Assembly (NCBI GenBank): GCA_036374175.1
Contig: DASUUH010000149.1
Span: 1-64,000 of the forward strand
Origin: JASLBX01 sp036374175
GTDB taxonomy: Bacteria; Actinomycetota; Actinomycetes; Jiangellales; Jiangellaceae
Direction: 5' to 3'
DNA length: 64,000 nucleotides
This document shows positions 6,473-15,852 of this stretch, piece after piece. Below the pieces are notes generated by a model that made no database searches, was not told where the DNA came from, and worked only from the letters and a program-made list of their open reading frames with translations. The position numbers and the translations under genes were made by a program. How positions within the stretch are numbered: position 1 is the stretch's first letter; every line of letters begins with the position of its first letter.

Positions 6473-9244
6473 TCAGACCTTGGCCGGCTCGGCCTCGGAC
6501 GACTCCGCGACCGCATCAGGGCTCCCGGCGGGGCGCTGGGCCCGGCGGCGACGGCGCTTGGGAACCGGTTCCGCGGCCGGGGCCGGCTCGGCGGTTACCC
6601 CCGCCGCAGTCTGCTCAGCCGGACCTGATCCGTCGGCGGTGGCGGCGGCCGGTTCAGGCGCCGCATGGGCACCGGAATCGCGCTCAGCCTCGCCCGCGTG
6701 CTCAGCAGCAGGCTTTGCCGCCCCGGGCTCCGCAGCCACAACATTCTGGGGTTCAGTCTCCGCGCCCTCGGCGATGTCGGCGTCCCGCTCGGTGGGGTCA
6801 GGCACCTTGCGGATATCCACCGGAATCAGGTCGGCTGGCGACGCTTCACCCGGAGTGGCCGTGGCCTCGAGTTTGGGCTGTACGGCTTCGGCTTCGCCGG
6901 CCTTGTCGCCCCGGCGACGCCGGTCACGGCGTCCGGCGCGGGCTGGACGGGCTTCGCCGACCGCTGCCTTCTTGCCCAGCACCGGCTCAGTGTGGATGTG
7001 CAGCCCGCGGCCGTTGCAGTGCTCGCAAGGTTCGCTGAAGGCTTCGAGCAGCCCCGAGCCGATCCGTTTGCGCGTCATCTGGACCAGGCCCAACGAGGTG
7101 ACCTCGGCCACCTGGTGCTTCGTCCGGTCGCGACCCAGACATTCGACCAGGCGACGCAGCACGAGATCGCGGTTGGCCTCGAGCACCATGTCGATGAAGT
7201 CGATCACGATGATGCCGCCGACGTCGCGCAACCTCAGTTGCCGCACGATCTCCTCGGCGGCTTCGAGGTTGTTCTTGGTGACGGTCTCCTCGAGGTTGCC
7301 GCCAGAGCCGGTGAACTTGCCGGTGTTGACGTCGATAACGGTCATCGCCTCGGTGCGATCGATCACCAGGGAACCGCCGCTGGGCAGCCAGACCTTGCGG
7401 TCGAGCGCCTTGGCGATCTGCTCGTCCACGCGGTACGCGGCGAAGACGTCCGCCTCGCCGGTCCAGCGTTCCAGCCGGTCTCGCAGCGACGATGCGACGT
7501 ACGAGACGTACGGCTCGATGGTGTCCCACGCCCGGTCGCCGGACACCACCAGCTGGGCGAAGTCCTCGTTGAACAGGTCGCGGACCACCTTGATCGCCAG
7601 GTCGGGCTCCCCGTAAAGCAGCTGGGGCGCATTGCCCGACGCCTTCTTCTGGATCTCCTCCCACTGCGCGCGCAGCCGGGAAACGTCGTGGGTGAGCTCC
7701 TCCTCGGTCGCGCCTTCGGCGGCCGTTCGCACGATGACTCCCGCGTCGTCGGGAACGACCTGCTTGAGGATCTTCTTCAACCGGTTCCGCTCGTTCTCGG
7801 GCAGCTTGCGGCTGATGCCGCTCATCGATCCGCCCGGGACGTATACGACGTACCGGCCCGGAAGGCTGATCTGGCCGGTCAGCCGGGCGCCCTTGTGCCC
7901 GACCGGCTCCTTGGTGACCTGGACGAGCACGGACTGGCCCGACTTGAGCACGTCCTCGATCCGCTTCGGACCATCGGTGTGGCCGAGTCCGACCCAGTCC
8001 ACCTCTCCCGCATACAGGACGGCGTTGCGACCCCGGCCGATGTCGACGAAGGCAGCCTCCATAGCGGGCAGTACGTTCTGCACCCGTCCGAGGTACACGT
8101 TGCCGATCAGTGGCTGCTCGGAGGTCTTGCTGACGTAGTGCTCCACCAGCACGCCGTCCTCCAGCACAGCGATCTGGGTGCGATCGCCGCTCTGCCGCAC
8201 CGCCATGACCCGCTCGACGGCCTCGCGGCGAGCCAGGAACTCCGACTCACTGATCACCGGAGTGCGGCGGCGGCCGGCCTCACGGCCCTCGCGCCGGCGT
8301 TGCTTCTTCGCTTCCAGCCTCGTCGAGCCGGTCACCTTCGTGACCTCGTCGTCGGCTTCGCGCGGCTCGCGCACCTTGACGACCGTGTTCGGCGGGTCGT
8401 CGGGTCGGACCTCTTCGAACTCGCCGTCGCCCTTACGTTTGCGCCGGCGACGCCGCCTGGTTCCGGTCGCACCCTGGACGTCGGCCTGCTCGTCCTCGTC
8501 GGCCACGGCAACGTCCGCTGCGTCCGTAGCCGGCTGTTCGGCCTCGTCGCCGCCCTCGGACCCTTCGTCCTGTGCTTCGACTGCCGCGTCGGACTTCTTG
8601 CGCCGGCCACGACCACCTCGCCGGCGGCGGCGGCGCGGCGAGTCGTCCTCGTCGTCGTCAGCCGAATCCACGATCTGGTCGGGCAGTTCCGGCTCAGGTT
8701 CGGCGACGGACGGGGCAGGGCTCACGAACTCCGGAGGCTGGAACAGCAGGCCGCCGTCCGCCGGAACCTTAGGTGCCGGTGTCGCAGCGGACGCGGCGGT
8801 CGGTGCCTCTGCGGCAGCTGACGCCGAGGCCTCACCGGAAGCATGGGCCGGGACACTGGCGGGTGCCGTTTCGGTGCCGGCCTTCTTGCCGGTCTCAGCA
8901 GACTCGGCCGCTGGGCCAGCCGCCTTGCGGCTCGTCGACTTGCGGCTCGTCGATTTGGGGCTCGTCGACTTGCGGGCCCGTCGCCGGGTCGGGGCGACGG
9001 TGTCGGCCGCAGGCGGCTCATCGGGTGCAGCCGCCGGCGTCTCGCCGGCACTGTCAGTAGCCTTCGGGGGCTCGTCGCCGCCCACGGGTACCTGCTCAAC
9101 GGGAGGCCCGGCCGGCCGGCTCGCGGCGCGCCGGCGGGAAGCCCGCTTGCGGGCCGGCTTGTCACCACCTTCGCTATTGGCAGTCGCAGCGTCCGCGGTC
9201 GTGAGCGTCGCCGCGTCCCCGATTGTATTGCTCTCGTCGTGCAT
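6473..9244 (-). CDS. rne: Ribonuclease E/G
   Basis: 923-aa RNase E/G, the main endonuclease for mRNA decay and rRNA processing. A disordered, Ala/Pro/charged N-terminal region (about 1-330) precedes the catalytic core, as in actinobacterial enzymes. The S1 domain is at about 380-460 (GNVYLGRVQNVLPAMEAAFV). The DNase-I-like domain has metal-binding D638 (VIDVNTG) and D682 (VIDFIDM). The Zn-link is C740-x2-C743 in CEHCNGRG. A C-terminal acidic/Ala-rich tail follows. Arg-rich blocks (RRRRRR at about 204-209 and 263-268) probably bind RNA or partners. It is transcribed away from the CtpE-like gene, with a 448-nt gap upstream. Confidence 0.96.
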   Translation of the reverse strand: MHDESNTIGDAATLTTADAATANSEGGDKPARKRASRRRAASRPAGPPVEQVPVGGDEPPKATDSAGETPAAAPDEPPAADTVAPTRRRARKSTSPKSTSRKSTSRKAAGPAAESAETGKKAGTETAPASVPAHASGEASASAAAEAPTAASAATPAPKVPADGGLLFQPPEFVSPAPSVAEPEPELPDQIVDSADDDEDDSPRRRRRRGGRGRRKKSDAAVEAQDEGSEGGDEAEQPATDAADVAVADEDEQADVQGATGTRRRRRRKRKGDGEFEEVRPDDPPNTVVKVREPREADDEVTKVTGSTRLEAKKQRRREGREAGRRRTPVISESEFLARREAVERVMAVRQSGDRTQIAVLEDGVLVEHYVSKTSEQPLIGNVYLGRVQNVLPAMEAAFVDIGRGRNAVLYAGEVDWVGLGHTDGPKRIEDVLKSGQSVLVQVTKEPVGHKGARLTGQISLPGRYVVYVPGGSMSGISRKLPENERNRLKKILKQVVPDDAGVIVRTAAEGATEEELTHDVSRLRAQWEEIQKKASGNAPQLLYGEPDLAIKVVRDLFNEDFAQLVVSGDRAWDTIEPYVSYVASSLRDRLERWTGEADVFAAYRVDEQIAKALDRKVWLPSGGSLVIDRTEAMTVIDVNTGKFTGSGGNLEETVTKNNLEAAEEIVRQLRLRDVGGIIVIDFIDMVLEANRDLVLRRLVECLGRDRTKHQVAEVTSLGLVQMTRKRIGSGLLEAFSEPCEHCNGRGLHIHTEPVLGKKAAVGEARPARAGRRDRRRRGDKAGEAEAVQPKLEATATPGEASPADLIPVDIRKVPDPTERDADIAEGAETEPQNVVAAEPGAAKPAAEHAGEAERDSGAHAAPEPAAATADGSGPAEQTAAGVTAEPAPAAEPVPKRRRRRAQRPAGSPDAVAESSEAEPAKV
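8925..8975 (-). repeat. 15-bp tandem repeat inside rne coding KSTSR
   Basis: Three complete 15-bp units (8925-8939, 8940-8954, 8955-8969; TTGCGGCTCGTCGAC with one or two changes) and a partial fourth. They encode a repeated Lys-Ser-Thr-Ser-Arg/Pro block in the disordered N-terminal region of RNase E. The unit keeps the frame, so copy-number change would alter only linker length. Confidence 0.85.
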
Positions 9245-9692
9245 TCGGGTGTACTCCCGTCAACCACGCTGCAGGGCGCCGCGCCGCAGGGCGCGCTGCT
9301 CGCTGCACCGTGGCTTTCGTTGTCGGTCGCCGCGGCCTGGCGGCCGGGCGGAAAGCCTGTCAGCCACGTTGCCCACCGAGTCCATCCGTCGGCGACCGTA
9401 GCTCGCCGGCCTGCCGCGTGTTATCGCGGTCCAAGGCCCGACGACCGGTCACCGTGCCGGACACCACGTCGTCTGGGGCCGCTCACGCCAGCCGCGTCAC
9501 ATATCGGCGGCTGGGTGGCGCAAAGGTAGGCCACCTCGACAGTGCCCGGCGAGGACAACGTCGGATTGAGCGGCGGAATTCCGACCGCCCAACCAGTTGA
9601 AGTATCGCACACCCGGCGGCCCAAACCGGTACGGACGCGGCCGAGCCGACGCCGATGCCGGGCCCGCAGCCGGTGCCCACTACGGTTGAACC
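9245..9692. other. 448-bp divergent intergenic region, rne / CtpE-like ATPase
   Basis: No convincing ORF or RNA gene was found. The end near the ATPase carries TACGGT at 9681-9686, exactly 6 nt before its GTG, a leaderless -10 arrangement. The rne side is GC-rich with overlapping GC inverted repeats around 9268-9300 and probably serves as a long rne 5' leader. rne leaders are autoregulated in other bacteria, but nothing here proves that. No clear -35/-10 pair for rne was recognised. Confidence 0.5.
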
Positions 9693-12089
9693 GTGACTGA
9701 CACCGTCGGCTCCTCGGGCGGAGGACCGGCGGTGGGCGGGACGGTGGCCAAGGCGACCGGCCTCACCTCCCAGCAGGTGGCCGAGCGGATCGCCGCAGGT
9801 CAGGTAAACGATGTACCGGTCCGGTCGAGCCGCAGCGTCGCCGAGATCGTGCGTGGCAACGTCTTCAATCGGATCAACGCGATCATCGGCTCGCTGCTCG
9901 TGCTGATCCTTATCGTGGGACCGTGGCAGGACGCCTTGTTCGGCGGCGTCATTGTGGCCAACACGCTCATCGGAATGATCCAGGAACTCCGGGCGAAACG
10001 GACGCTCGACAAACTCGCCGTCATCGGCCAGGCCAGGCCGCACGTGCGCCGCGACGGCGCGGCGATCCCTATGGCACCAAGTGAGATCGTCCTGGACGAC
10101 GTCATAGAACTCGGCCCGGGAGACAAGGTCGTCGTCGACGGCGAGGTAGTCGAAGCGGACGGGCTGGAGATCGACGAGTCCCTGCTTACCGGCGAGGCCG
10201 ATCCGGTGCACAAACGCCCTGGTGAGACGGTTATGTCCGGAAGTTTCGTGGTCGCCGGCGGCGGCGCCTTCCAGGCCACGAAGGTCGGACGCGACGCCTA
10301 CGCCGCGCAGCTGGCCGAGGAGGCCAGCCGGTTCACGCTCGTCAAATCAGACCTGCGCAATGGCATCAACAAGATCCTCAAATTCGTCACCTACGTGATC
10401 ATTCCCACCGGAATCGCGCTGGTCATCAGCCAGATCGTCGTTAACGAGAACGACCTGCCGGAGGCGATAAGGCGAATGGTTGCCGGGCTGGTCCACATGG
10501 TGCCCGAAGGGCTGGTGCTGCTGACGTCGATGGCGTTCGCCGTCGGGGTCATCCGCCTCGGGCGCCGGCAGTGCCTCGTCCAGGAGTTGCCCGCCATCGA
10601 GGGCTTGGCCCGGGTCAGCGTCGTGTGCCTGGACAAGACCGGAACCCTGACCGAAGGCGCGATGGACGTCACCGACGTGGTCGAGCTCGAGCAGGGACCA
10701 CCGATCGGCGAAGCACTCGGCGCGCTCGGCTCGGTGGACGAGCGACCCAACGCGAGCGTGCAGGCGATCATCGAGCGGTATCCCGCCCCAGCCGGCTGGA
10801 TCGCCACCGAAACCGCACCTTTCTCCTCGGCTCGCAAGTGGAGCGGCGCGACCTTCAGCGAACCGGATGGCCGGTCGTCGACCTGGCTGCTCGGGGCACC
10901 GGACGTGCTGCTGCCGGCCGGCGCCGGCCCACTCGAGCAGGCGGATGCGCTCGGCACCCAAGGACTGCGCGTCCTGCTGCTCGCGCGCAGTGACCTCACG
11001 GCCGAGCAGGCGCTGGCCGCCCCAGCAGACATCCACGCGCACCTCACCCCGGCCGCGCTCGTTGTCATCGAGCAGCGATTGCGCAAAGAGGCGCCGGAAA
11101 CGATCCGGTACTTCACCGATCAGGGTGTGCAGGCCAAGGTGATCTCCGGCGACAATGCCGTATCGGTCGGCGCCGTGGCGGCGAAGCTGCACATCGCCGG
11201 AGCCGATCACCCCGTCGACGCCCGCGCCCTGCCCACCGAACAGGGCGAACTCGCCGCCGCGCTGGAGTCGCACGCGATCTTCGGCCGCGTCGCGCCGCAC
11301 CAGAAGCGCGACATGGTGCATGCGCTGCAGTCTCGCGGCCACAACGTCGCCATGACCGGGGACGGCGTGAACGACGTCCTGGCGCTCAAAGATGCCGACA
11401 TCGGCGTGTCGATGGGGTCGGGCAGCGAGGCCACCAAGGCCGTCGCTCAGATCGTGCTGATGAACAACAACTTCTCGTCGCTGCCGTCGGTCGTCGCCGA
11501 GGGCCGCCGGGTGATCGGCAACATTGAGCGGGTCGCCCACCTGTTCTTGACCAAGACGGTTTATGCCGCGCTGCTCGCCATCGTGGTCGTCCTGACCCAG
11601 GTGCCGTACCCGTTCCTGCCACGGCACTTGACCCTGGTGAGCACGCTCAGCATCGGCGTGCCTGCGTTCTTCCTCGCGCTCGCGCCGAATACCGAGCGAG
11701 CGCGCCCGGGATTCGTCCGCCGGGTGCTGAGGTTCGCGATCCCCGCAGGCGCCATCGCCGCTGCCGCCACGCTGGCGTCCTACTTTCACGCTCGATGGGT
11801 GTACGGCGGCGATCTGGCTGCGGAAACGTCGGCCGCCACCCTGACTTTGTTCATCGTGGTGCTCTGGGTGCTGGCCGTGATTGCCCGGCCGTACACCTGG
11901 TGGCGAGCCGGGCTGGTGGCGGTCATGGGCGTGGGCTTCACGCTGGTGCTCACCGTGCCGTTCCTGCAGGAGTTCTTCCAGCTTCGGCTGGTGGGTTACC
12001 AGGCGCCGTGGGTAGGGGCGGCTATCGCCGTGGTGGCGGGTGTGTTGTTGGAGGTCACCTGGCGGGTCGTCGACCACCGGGTGGATTGA
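9693..12089 (+). CDS. Cation-transporting P-type ATPase, CtpE-like
   Basis: 798-aa P-type ATPase, close in length and motif order to mycobacterial CtpE, for which calcium uptake has been reported. It has LTGEADP at about 165-171 (actuator loop), PEGL at about 271-274 in TM4, phosphorylated D314 in DKTGT, and TGDGVNDVLALKDADIGVSM in the hinge. Paired membrane helices flank the soluble domains (about 55-97, 225-290) with six more at the C-terminus. No N-terminal metal-binding CxxC is present, which argues against a heavy-metal type. PEGL resembles calcium/cation pumps. The gene is single, leaderless, and inserted on the opposite strand between rne and the radical-SAM pair. Confidence 0.88.
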   Translation: MTDTVGSSGGGPAVGGTVAKATGLTSQQVAERIAAGQVNDVPVRSSRSVAEIVRGNVFNRINAIIGSLLVLILIVGPWQDALFGGVIVANTLIGMIQELRAKRTLDKLAVIGQARPHVRRDGAAIPMAPSEIVLDDVIELGPGDKVVVDGEVVEADGLEIDESLLTGEADPVHKRPGETVMSGSFVVAGGGAFQATKVGRDAYAAQLAEEASRFTLVKSDLRNGINKILKFVTYVIIPTGIALVISQIVVNENDLPEAIRRMVAGLVHMVPEGLVLLTSMAFAVGVIRLGRRQCLVQELPAIEGLARVSVVCLDKTGTLTEGAMDVTDVVELEQGPPIGEALGALGSVDERPNASVQAIIERYPAPAGWIATETAPFSSARKWSGATFSEPDGRSSTWLLGAPDVLLPAGAGPLEQADALGTQGLRVLLLARSDLTAEQALAAPADIHAHLTPAALVVIEQRLRKEAPETIRYFTDQGVQAKVISGDNAVSVGAVAAKLHIAGADHPVDARALPTEQGELAAALESHAIFGRVAPHQKRDMVHALQSRGHNVAMTGDGVNDVLALKDADIGVSMGSGSEATKAVAQIVLMNNNFSSLPSVVAEGRRVIGNIERVAHLFLTKTVYAALLAIVVVLTQVPYPFLPRHLTLVSTLSIGVPAFFLALAPNTERARPGFVRRVLRFAIPAGAIAAAATLASYFHARWVYGGDLAAETSAATLTLFIVVLWVLAVIARPYTWWRAGLVAVMGVGFTLVLTVPFLQEFFQLRLVGYQAPWVGAAIAVVAGVLLEVTWRVVDHRVD

Positions 12090-12109
12090 ACTACGGGCGA
12101 GTCCGGCAG

Positions 12110-12170
12110 AGCGTGGGTGAGCTCCGGCCGAGCGTGGCGAGATGCGGCCGAGCGTGGCGAGATGCGGCCG
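12110..12170. repeat. Tandem 20-bp repeat at convergent junction
   Basis: Two perfect 20-bp units, AGCGTGGCGAGATGCGGCCG, at 12131-12150 and 12151-12170, preceded by a degenerate 21-bp unit at 12110-12130. They lie in the 118-bp gap between the convergent CtpE-like and TIGR03936 genes, followed by GC-rich inverted sequence. No coding role was seen. Confidence 0.8.
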
Positions 12171-12207
12171 GGCGCCGGGCCTCGCCCGTCGGGCTCCTTC
12201 GTCGCCC

Positions 12208-12957
12208 TCAACGCCCGGCCACGCCCTGGCCCGGCGCCCGGCCGGATTCGCCGCTTCGACGCGATTGATTGAATGGGTCGCCGACCGTGCCGATGCTTTC
12301 GTCAAGTGGGCCTTGGGCGAGGCGGGTGGCCACGTGGCCCGATTCGGGTAGTCCGGTGAGGTGGCGGAGTCCGGTCAGAATGTCGTCCGGCCGGACTGTT
12401 GGTGTCTGGTGGCGTACGACGAGGTGCAGGGTGGGCTCGGCGTGATCCACTTCCATCCGGACGATGGCGCTGCGGGCGTCGAGCTTGCGGATGCCGTTCT
12501 TGGTCATGCGCTCGACCTCGACTGCTGTTTCGGCGAGGAAGGTCTTGACGGCGGCCGATAGCTGCTCCGGCGGGACTCCAGGCAGGTCGATGATCCACTC
12601 GGACGCTTGAAGCCGGTCGGCTAAGGAGCCTTGGTCGGCTGTTACGACATCGACGATGTCGAGGCCAGGTGGGAGTGCGTCGTCCAACGCCTTGGCCACG
12701 GCGGCCGGGTCGCACTCCTCGGTGACGGCGATCTCGAGGTACTCGGCCTCGCTCGCCGCGCCGGTCGGAGCCGCACCGGCGTACGACACCTTGGGATGCG
12801 GCGAGAAACCCTGCGAGAACGCGACCGGCACGTGCGCCCGCCGCAGTGCGCGCTCGAAGGCACGTTGGAAGTCGCGGTGACTGGTGAACCGCAGCCGGTC
12901 CCGCTTGGCGAACCGGATCCGCAGCTTCTGCACCGGGGGTGCTTGGGTGCGTTCCAT
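12208..12957 (-). CDS. TIGR03936 family radical-SAM-associated protein
   Basis: 249-aa protein of the TIGR03936 (DUF2344) family. The conserved N-terminal segment is KLRIRFAKRDRLRFTSHRDF, with FSQGFSPHPKVSYAGAAPTG further on. The function is unproven. The family is almost always next to, or fused with, a TIGR03960 radical SAM protein, as here: its ATG is 2 nt after the stop of that gene. The pair usually sits directly upstream of rne, and a role in RNA or ribosome modification has been suggested but not shown. The C-terminal ~25 residues are low-complexity Arg/Gly. Confidence 0.88.
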   Translation of the reverse strand: MERTQAPPVQKLRIRFAKRDRLRFTSHRDFQRAFERALRRAHVPVAFSQGFSPHPKVSYAGAAPTGAASEAEYLEIAVTEECDPAAVAKALDDALPPGLDIVDVVTADQGSLADRLQASEWIIDLPGVPPEQLSAAVKTFLAETAVEVERMTKNGIRKLDARSAIVRMEVDHAEPTLHLVVRHQTPTVRPDDILTGLRHLTGLPESGHVATRLAQGPLDESIGTVGDPFNQSRRSGESGRAPGQGVAGR

Positions 12958-12959
12958 GG

Positions 12960-14915
12960 TCAGCTTCGGGCGGCGGCCACGGGTGAGCCGTTCGACACCA
13001 CGGTCAGCGGCAGGAGCTTCTTACCGGTAGGGCCGATCTGGATCTCGGTGCCCATCTGCGGGCAGACACCGCAGTCGAAACACGGCGTCCAGCGGCAGTC
13101 GTCGACCTCGACCTCGTTGAGCGCGTCCTGCCAGTCCTCCCACAGCCAGTCGCGGTCGAGCCCGGAGTCCAGGTGGTCCCAGGGCAGCACTTCGGCGTAG
13201 CCGCGCTCGCGGGTGGTGTACCAGTCCAGGTCGACCGGCGTGCCGGCCAGCGCCTTCTCCGTCGCCTCGACCCACCGGCCGTACGAGAAGTGCTCGCTCC
13301 AGCCGTCGAAGCGTCCGCCGTGCTCCCAGACGGTGCGGATCACCGCACTCACCCGGCGGTCGCCGCGGGAGAGCAGGCCTTCGATGATGCTCGGCTTGCC
13401 GTCGTGGTAACGCAGCCCGATCGACTTGCCGTAGTTGCGGTCCGAGCGAATGGCGTTGCGCAGCTTGGCGAGCCGGGCGTCCACCGTCTCGTGGTCGGCT
13501 TGCGCTGCCCACTGGAACGGGGTGTGCGGCTTGGGGACGAATCCGCCGATGGACACCGTGCAGCGGATGTCGCGCCGTCCGGAGACCTCGCGCCCGGTCT
13601 CGATGACCTTGCGGGCCAGGTCGGCGATCGCGACCACGTCCTCGTCCGTCTCAGTCGGCAGCCCGCACATGAAATAGAGCTTCACCTGACGCCAGCCGTT
13701 GCTGTAGGCCGTCGCGACCGTCCGGATCAGGTCTTCCTCGTCGACCATCTTATTGATCACCTTGCGCATCCGCTCGGTGCCGCCTTCGGGGGCGAAGGTC
13801 AGCCCGGACCGGCGGCCGTTGCGCGACAGTTCGTTCGCGAGCGTGATGTTGAACGCGTCGACGCGGGTCGACGGCAGCGACAGCGAGACGTTCGAGCCGT
13901 CGTACCGGTCGGCGAGCCCCTTGGTTAGATCACCGATCTCGGAGTGGTCGGCGCTGGACAGCGACAGCAGCCCCACCTCCTCGAAGCCGGACTTCTCCAG
14001 GCCGGTCTGCACCATGTCGCCGATAGCGGTGATGGACCGCTCCCGGACCGGACGGGTGATCATGCCGGCCTGGCAGAACCGGCACCCGCGGGTGCAGCCG
14101 CGGAATATCTCGACGCTGAACCGCTCGTGCACGGTTTCGGCCAGCGGGACGAGCGGCTTGCGGGGGTATGGCCATTTGTCCAGATCCATGACGGTGTGCT
14201 TGTGGACCCGCCACGGCACACCGGGACGGTTGGGCGCGACCCGCTGGATCCGCCCGTCGGGCAGGTACGTGACGTCATAGAACTTGGGGACGTACACCCC
14301 GCCCGAGGCAGCCAGGCGCTCGAGCAGTCCGTCCCGTCCGCCGGATTTGCCCTCGGCCTTCCACTCGCGCACCACCTCGGTGATGGCCAGGACGATCTCC
14401 TCGCCGTCACCGAGCACGGCAGCGTCGAGGAAGTCCGCGATCGGCTCGGGGTTGAACGCCGCGTGCCCGCCGGCGATGACGACCGGGTGCTCGTCGGTGC
14501 GGTCGACCGCGTCGAGCGGGATACCGGCCAGGTCGAGCGCGGTGAGCATGTTGGTGTAGCCGAGTTCGGTAGCGAACGAGATACCCAGCAGGTCGAAGGC
14601 AGCCACCGGCCGGTGCGCTTCGACGGTGAACTGCCCGATGCCGTGCTCGCGCATGAGCTTCTCGAGGTCGGCCCAGACCGCGTAGGTCCGCTCGGCCAGC
14701 ACCCCGGGCTGCTCGTTGAGGACCTCGTACAGGATCTGCACGCCCTGGTTCGGCAACCCGACCTCGTAGGCGTCGGGGTACATCAGCGCCCAGCGGACGG
14801 CAGCTTCGTCCCAGCTTTTGACCGTGGCGTTGAGCTCGCCGCCGACGTACTGGATGGGCTTCTGCACCAGTGGCAGCAGCGGCTCCAGGCGCGGAAACAG
14901 CGACTCGACAGGCAT
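12960..14915 (-). CDS. TIGR03960 family B12-binding-domain radical SAM protein
   Basis: 651-aa radical SAM protein. An N-terminal B12-binding-like domain (about 1-200) precedes the radical SAM core. The core has FRGCTRGCRFCQAG at about residues 270-283, the CxxxCxxC motif that binds the 4Fe-4S cluster. A C-terminal CFDCGVCPQMG may hold a second cluster. The start MPVESLFPRLEPLLPLVQKP at 14915 is the usual N-terminus; the frame extends 31 codons upstream without support. The reaction is unknown. It is coupled to the TIGR03936 gene with a 2-nt gap, and the pair is highly conserved in actinobacteria and other phyla. Confidence 0.93.
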   Translation of the reverse strand: MPVESLFPRLEPLLPLVQKPIQYVGGELNATVKSWDEAAVRWALMYPDAYEVGLPNQGVQILYEVLNEQPGVLAERTYAVWADLEKLMREHGIGQFTVEAHRPVAAFDLLGISFATELGYTNMLTALDLAGIPLDAVDRTDEHPVVIAGGHAAFNPEPIADFLDAAVLGDGEEIVLAITEVVREWKAEGKSGGRDGLLERLAASGGVYVPKFYDVTYLPDGRIQRVAPNRPGVPWRVHKHTVMDLDKWPYPRKPLVPLAETVHERFSVEIFRGCTRGCRFCQAGMITRPVRERSITAIGDMVQTGLEKSGFEEVGLLSLSSADHSEIGDLTKGLADRYDGSNVSLSLPSTRVDAFNITLANELSRNGRRSGLTFAPEGGTERMRKVINKMVDEEDLIRTVATAYSNGWRQVKLYFMCGLPTETDEDVVAIADLARKVIETGREVSGRRDIRCTVSIGGFVPKPHTPFQWAAQADHETVDARLAKLRNAIRSDRNYGKSIGLRYHDGKPSIIEGLLSRGDRRVSAVIRTVWEHGGRFDGWSEHFSYGRWVEATEKALAGTPVDLDWYTTRERGYAEVLPWDHLDSGLDRDWLWEDWQDALNEVEVDDCRWTPCFDCGVCPQMGTEIQIGPTGKKLLPLTVVSNGSPVAAARS

Positions 14916-15018
14916 GGTGGGACAACTCCGGGATTGCGGACTGGATCGACATACCAGGTTAACCGCCCTGGTTTGGCCGTTGCGCGTCAGCCGGTGACCG
15001 CGCGGCACTGAGCTGGAT

Positions 15019-15435
15019 TCAGACGAGACCGGGGAACCAGAGGTCGATCTCGCGTTTGGCCGCCTCGGGCGAGTCAGAGGCGTGCACCAGGTTCTCCGAG
15101 GTCGACAGCGCCAGGTCGCCCCGGACGGTGCCTGGCGCGGCCTTGCGGCCGTCGGTGGCTCCGTTCATCGCCCGGACGACATCGATCGCCGAGTCGCCTT
15201 CGAGCACGGCGGCAACGAGCGGACCGCCGGTGATGAACTCGCGCAGTGACGGGTAAAACTGCTTGTCCGCGTGTTCGGCGTAGTGGGCGTCGGACAATGA
15301 GGTGTCAATGACCCGCAGGTCCATGGCCAGGATCGTCAAGCCCTTGCGCTCGTAGCGGGCCAAGATTTCACCGATCAGGCCGCGGCGAACGGCGTCGGGC
15401 TTGATGAGGACAAGGGTGCGCTCGGACACGGGCAT
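15019..15435 (-). CDS. ndk: Nucleoside-diphosphate kinase
   Basis: 138-aa NDK, which equilibrates nucleoside triphosphate pools by transferring phosphate through a histidine. The signature NLVHASDS near residues 114-121 holds the phosphohistidine, and RTLVLIKPDAVRRGLIGEIL is the typical N-terminus. AAGGAGAT directly precedes the ATG at 15435. It is downstream of folC and DUF4233 in the same direction, 93 nt away, the conserved actinobacterial folC-DUF4233-ndk order. Confidence 0.97.
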   Translation of the reverse strand: MPVSERTLVLIKPDAVRRGLIGEILARYERKGLTILAMDLRVIDTSLSDAHYAEHADKQFYPSLREFITGGPLVAAVLEGDSAIDVVRAMNGATDGRKAAPGTVRGDLALSTSENLVHASDSPEAAKREIDLWFPGLV

Positions 15436-15528
15436 ATCTCCTTGGGCATTCCTTCAGGGGCTGGTTCGACCAGCGCACTCTAGCCTGACCTGAACAGTTG
15501 TCCGGGCGCAAACTCGCAGCGCCGTCGA

Positions 15529-15852
15529 TCACTCCTCGGCGCGGGCCTGGTCGACCTCGGGGCCGATGCGCAGCACCACCACCCACAGTAGGGCGAACAA
15601 CCCACCGAGGAAGAACATGGCTGGGACGACGAAACCCGTCGCGATCGCCGCCACCTGCAGAACAGAGCCGAGCACGTAACCAGGCCGGCCGCGGCGCACC
15701 AGGCCGGCGGCCACCATGCAGAGCACACCGAGGCCCACGCCCACCGGGACCGCGAGCGACGGCTCGACATCGGCCACCACGACGGCTACCGGGATCGCCA
15801 GCATCAGCACGATTCCCTCGAGCACGAGCACAGTCGCCGCCACCCGGTTCAT
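15529..15852 (-). CDS. DUF4233 membrane protein
   Basis: 107-aa protein with about four hydrophobic helices (residues 5-27, 34-48, 58-78, 80-96) and an acidic tail. It matches DUF4233, an actinobacterial family found almost only between folC and ndk. Its ATG overlaps the folC stop (ATGA), so translation is coupled. Function unknown; the constant link with folate polyglutamylation and nucleotide kinase genes suggests an inner-membrane accessory role, but no catalytic residues are visible. Confidence 0.9.
   Translation of the reverse strand: MNRVAATVLVLEGIVLMLAIPVAVVVADVEPSLAVPVGVGLGVLCMVAAGLVRRGRPGYVLGSVLQVAAIATGFVVPAMFFLGGLFALLWVVVLRIGPEVDQARAEE

Noticed and set aside
6665..8821. 718-aa plus-strand ORF across rne
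   Set aside because: Antisense shadow of the GC-rich rne coding frame. It has no recognised domain, while the minus frame has complete RNase E/G motifs.
10347..12305. 652-aa minus-strand ORF across the P-type ATPase
   Set aside because: Antisense shadow. Composition is dominated by Arg/His/Gln with no domain; the plus frame has all P-type motifs.
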